Assembly (NCBI RefSeq): GCF_022811925.1
Contig: NZ_CP065511.1
Span: 5,271,001-5,335,000, forward strand
Direction: 5' to 3'
Source: Cytobacillus oceanisediminis
GTDB taxonomy: Bacteria > Bacillota > Bacilli > Bacillales > Cytobacillaceae
DNA: 64,000 bases
Position numbers and translations under genes: made by a program. Under the pieces are notes generated by a model, which was not told the origin of the DNA, did no database searches, and saw only the letters and a program-made list of their open reading frames with translations. Shown piece by piece: positions 62,318 to 64,000 of the stretch. Every line of letters starts with the position of its first letter. The stretch's first letter is position 1.

Positions 62318-62776
62318 ATGAAAACATTTAAACTTGTTTCTCTGCAATTGGTGGAAGAAAATGGCCTGATTGATATCGAACTGGATGATGGGTTGATTAT
62401 CAATAAAGAAGACGAGAAGAGCACCTGGCTCCTGGAGGCATTTATTGATAAATCCTATCTTGAGTACTTCAAAAAGCGCGCTGATGACAAGGACGAGCTG
62501 ACCATCCAAGTTGTTATTACGAAAAAAGAAAACGATCCAGCCGCATTCCAAACTAAAATTACCTCTATCAGTGAACTGGAAAACCATATCAGCATCCTTT
62601 TTGAAGGATCACTCAAAAGAACGAAAAATGATTATGCCGAATTGCTGCTTCAGGACCTGCTGGACAAAGGCTTAAATGGAGACAGTCTTCTGGACGAATT
62701 TAAGATTAAGATGCAAAGCAAGCCGCGCCTGGCTGCTGCAAAAAAGGAAAATAAAGAAACTCCCGCTCAATCATGA
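62318..62776 (+). CDS. ywpF: YwpF family protein
   Basis: 152 residues, soluble, strand-rich N-terminal part (MKTFKLVSLQLVEENGLIDIELDDGL) and helical C-terminus. Equals the YwpF family by sequence pattern and place beside ssbB. Function not established. Start ATG has GGAGG upstream. Monocistronic; its stop codon lies in the loop of its own terminator. Confidence 0.88.
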   Translation: MKTFKLVSLQLVEENGLIDIELDDGLIINKEDEKSTWLLEAFIDKSYLEYFKKRADDKDELTIQVVITKKENDPAAFQTKITSISELENHISILFEGSLKRTKNDYAELLLQDLLDKGLNGDSLLDEFKIKMQSKPRLAAAKKENKETPAQS

Positions 62777-62788
62777 CGGGAGTTTTTC
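62759..62788 (+). terminator. Terminator of ywpF
   Basis: ACTCCCG (62759-62765) pairs with CGGGAGT (62777-62783), then TTTTCTT. The ywpF stop codon is inside the loop. Confidence 0.9.
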
Positions 62789-62824
62789 TTAGAAAAGGAC
62801 AGGTTCACCCCTGCCCTTGCCTTA

Positions 62825-63118
62825 TTACTGATCTTTATTATCTTCATCCTGCATATCCAGGTTATCTTCTATTGCATCTTCACCCGGCTCGTTGTTGTCT
62901 TCCATCATGTCACCGTCATCATCTGTGTTGATGTCGTTATCATCAGTATTTTCATTAAGATCATTAGTCATGTCACCGTTCTCATCATTCACATCGCCAT
63001 TATCCTCAGTGATTGTATCATCTTCCGGCGGCGGCTCCTGGTTATCTGTGGCACAGCCTGCTAGAAGCATGGCAGAAAGAACGGATCCTCCGATAAGTGT
63101 TAAAAGCTTTTTATTCAT
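62825..63118 (-). CDS. Very acidic small lipoprotein
   Basis: 97 residues from ATG 63118 (MNKKLLTLIGG), with AAGGAG eight bases upstream; the frame beyond it encodes that site. Signal peptide with lipobox MLLAGC, cysteine at about 22. The mature part is a low-complexity run of aspartate, glutamate and asparagine with no hydrophobic core, so it is likely disordered and able to bind cations. Function unknown. Confidence 0.8.
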   Translation of the reverse strand: MNKKLLTLIGGSVLSAMLLAGCATDNQEPPPEDDTITEDNGDVNDENGDMTNDLNENTDDNDINTDDDGDMMEDNNEPGEDAIEDNLDMQDEDNKDQ

Positions 63119-63219
63119 CGTAAAAGCTCCTTTCATAAGGTTTTATTGTTGACCTGCTGCATTGGTCTTCCTTTATATTTCCCAAAAACCGAAACAACTT
63201 GCATATTTTTTTACAGAAA

Positions 63220-63246
63220 AAATCCCGCACGCTTCGTACGGGATTT
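63220..63246 (-). terminator. Terminator of fabZ
   Basis: AAATCCCG (63220-63227) pairs with CGGGATTT (63239-63246); T-run on the minus strand. Confidence 0.88.
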
Positions 63247-63255
63247 CTTTTATCA

Positions 63256-63684
63256 TTACCTTTCAATTGCAAACATAATTTCAGCTTCCATCGCCACTTC
63301 GCCCTCTACAGTCGCAACAGCTTTTCCTTTTCCGATTCCTCTGCGGACGGAGAGCAGTTCGACTTCCATGATGAGTGTATCGCCCGGCCGCACCTGGCGT
63401 TTCCATCGGCATTTCTCCACACCTGCGAAAAAGGCAAGTTTTCCTTTATATTCATCCAGTGACAGCAGGGCAACAGCTCCTGTCTGCGCACAGGCTTCAA
63501 GCGTCAGGCATCCTGGAAATACATTGTAATTTGGGAAATGCCCATTGAACACTTCCTCGTTGGCACTTACATTCTTTTTACCGACGGCTCTTTTTCCAGG
63601 CTCAAGCTCTTCAATGGAATCCACAAACAGAAATGGGTATCGGTGAGGGATTATTTCTTTAATTTCTTCTACATTCAATTTCAT
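63256..63684 (-). CDS. fabZ: 3-hydroxyacyl-ACP dehydratase FabZ
   Basis: 142 residues, single hot-dog fold. Removes water from 3-hydroxyacyl-ACP in each cycle of fatty-acid elongation. Catalytic His49 in NGHFPNY and Glu63 in LTLEACAQ are present; [12 protein letters not shown] near 11-22 is the usual start. The FPGCLTLEA version differs slightly from the common FPGVLIVEA. Start ATG has AGGGGAG eight bases upstream. A near-perfect FapR operator lies just upstream, so it is probably repressed unless malonyl-CoA rises. Confidence 0.95.
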   Translation of the reverse strand: MKLNVEEIKEIIPHRYPFLFVDSIEELEPGKRAVGKKNVSANEEVFNGHFPNYNVFPGCLTLEACAQTGAVALLSLDEYKGKLAFFAGVEKCRWKRQVRPGDTLIMEVELLSVRRGIGKGKAVATVEGEVAMEAEIMFAIER

Positions 63685-63706
63685 ATGTATCGCTCCCCTG
63701 CAGTAT

Positions 63707-63723
63707 TTAGTACCAGATACTAA
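63707..63723. promoter_or_regulatory. FapR operator upstream of fabZ
   Basis: TTAGTACCAGATACTAA: 17-base palindrome matching the remembered FapR consensus, 23 bases upstream of the fabZ start codon. Confidence 0.75.
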
Positions 63724-63836
63724 TAATAGCTTATATTTATTTTACTAAAAAATTGCCCGGACGCAAAGCGCAAAGAAAAAAAGCGGAAACGCATTGATCA
63801 CCCCAAGGGCCTAAAATCTCGAGCTGGATGCAATAA

Positions 63837-63868
63837 AAAAGAAGGGCATCATCGCCCTCCTCTTCATT
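63837..63868 (-). terminator. Terminator of the gene ending at 63871
   Basis: AGGGC (63843-63847) pairs with GCCCT (63854-63858); six T follow on the minus strand. Confidence 0.7.
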
Positions 63869-63870
63869 TT

Positions 63871-64000
63871 CTATTCTTTTTCAACCAAATCCATAATATG
63901 CATCCAGGTGGACTTTGTAAAAATATCTTTTACTTCCCCGCCGCCGATGACTCCATATCCGACTGCGGCTCCGGCCGTAACGCTCAGGAAAATTAAAAGC
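63871..64000 (-). CDS. EpuA-like small membrane protein (annotated as RNA polymerase beta-associated), C-terminal part
   Basis: Only the last 42 codons are in the window; the gene continues past base 64000. They encode LLIFLSVTAGAAVGYGVIGGG, one membrane helix, then a tail KDIFTKSTWMHIMDLVEKE. This matches the short family usually labelled DNA-directed RNA polymerase subunit beta (EpuA), found near fabZ and flagellar hook-basal-body genes in Bacillus. Function of the family is not clear to me. Confidence 0.75.
   Translation of the reverse strand, partial: LLIFLSVTAGAAVGYGVIGGGEVKDIFTKSTWMHIMDLVEKE

Noticed and set aside
1..64000. rRNA, tRNA genes, insertion sequences or prophage genes
   Set aside because: None recognised on either strand; no transposase, integrase or phage structural motif among the reading frames.

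Overview
The window comes from a low-to-mid GC Gram-positive bacterium of the Bacillaceae (Bacillus sensu lato, perhaps Cytobacillus or a relative). The evidence is AAGGAGG-type ribosome binding sites, frequent TTG/GTG starts, lipoprotein signal peptides, a sigma-54 (SigL-type) activator, a YocH-like 3D-domain protein, a SleB-type hydrolase, and B. subtilis-like synteny at the right end (ywqB, ywqA, ywpG, ssbB, ywpF, fabZ). The genus is inference; no rRNA or tRNA gene was seen.

Layout. 1-6.4 kb: a nitrogen-scavenging unit on the minus strand (carbamoylase-type M20 hydrolase, M20 amidohydrolase, two membrane proteins, an amidase). A textbook -24/-12 promoter serves it, together with paired palindromes next to a divergent PAS-AAA+-HTH sigma-54 activator. 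6.4-7.9 kb: a STAS-like protein and an acyl-ACP desaturase with a FapR-like site. 8.3-21.3 kb: a large cluster with a LacI regulator, four ADP-ribosylglycohydrolase-family proteins, a ribokinase, an AtuA/DUF1446 protein, DUF4387 and a CUT1-type ABC importer. Four TGTAACCGGTTACA-type operators lie in front of its two transcription units. I read it as a pathway that imports and splits a ribosylated compound; this is the best candidate for an undescribed system. 21.6-30.9 kb: an abgA/abgB/abgT-type cluster for aminoacyl or p-aminobenzoyl-glutamate-like substrates, with two more M20 enzymes, a regulator of unusual architecture and a 16-unit array of a 52-bp repeat.

31.0-34.1 kb: a DUF1672 lipoprotein followed by a 704-residue protein with an N-terminal lipase and a long helical C-terminus, resembling the reverse-domain type VII secreted lipase toxins (TslA) and their lipoprotein immunity partners. 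34.9-39.7 kb: a secreted 5'-nucleotidase and a secreted nuclease that share a C-terminal domain. 40-43.3 kb: two cell-wall enzymes and a chemoreceptor. 43.4-51 kb: a complete counterpart of the E. coli yhf cluster (Z, Y, U, T, php, S, X, W) in a different gene order, with a candidate operator on both sides of the regulator gene.

51-56.4 kb: two further 52-bp arrays, a second short repeat of about 20.5-bp period, a soluble PAS chemoreceptor, a secreted alpha/beta hydrolase and an MFS exporter. 56.4-64 kb: SWIM-finger protein, SNF2 ATPase, YwpG-like, SsbB with a small downstream gene, YwpF, an acidic lipoprotein, FabZ with a near-perfect FapR box, and the 3' end of an EpuA-like small membrane protein. 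Most of the window is catabolic and accessory; the right end is conserved core.
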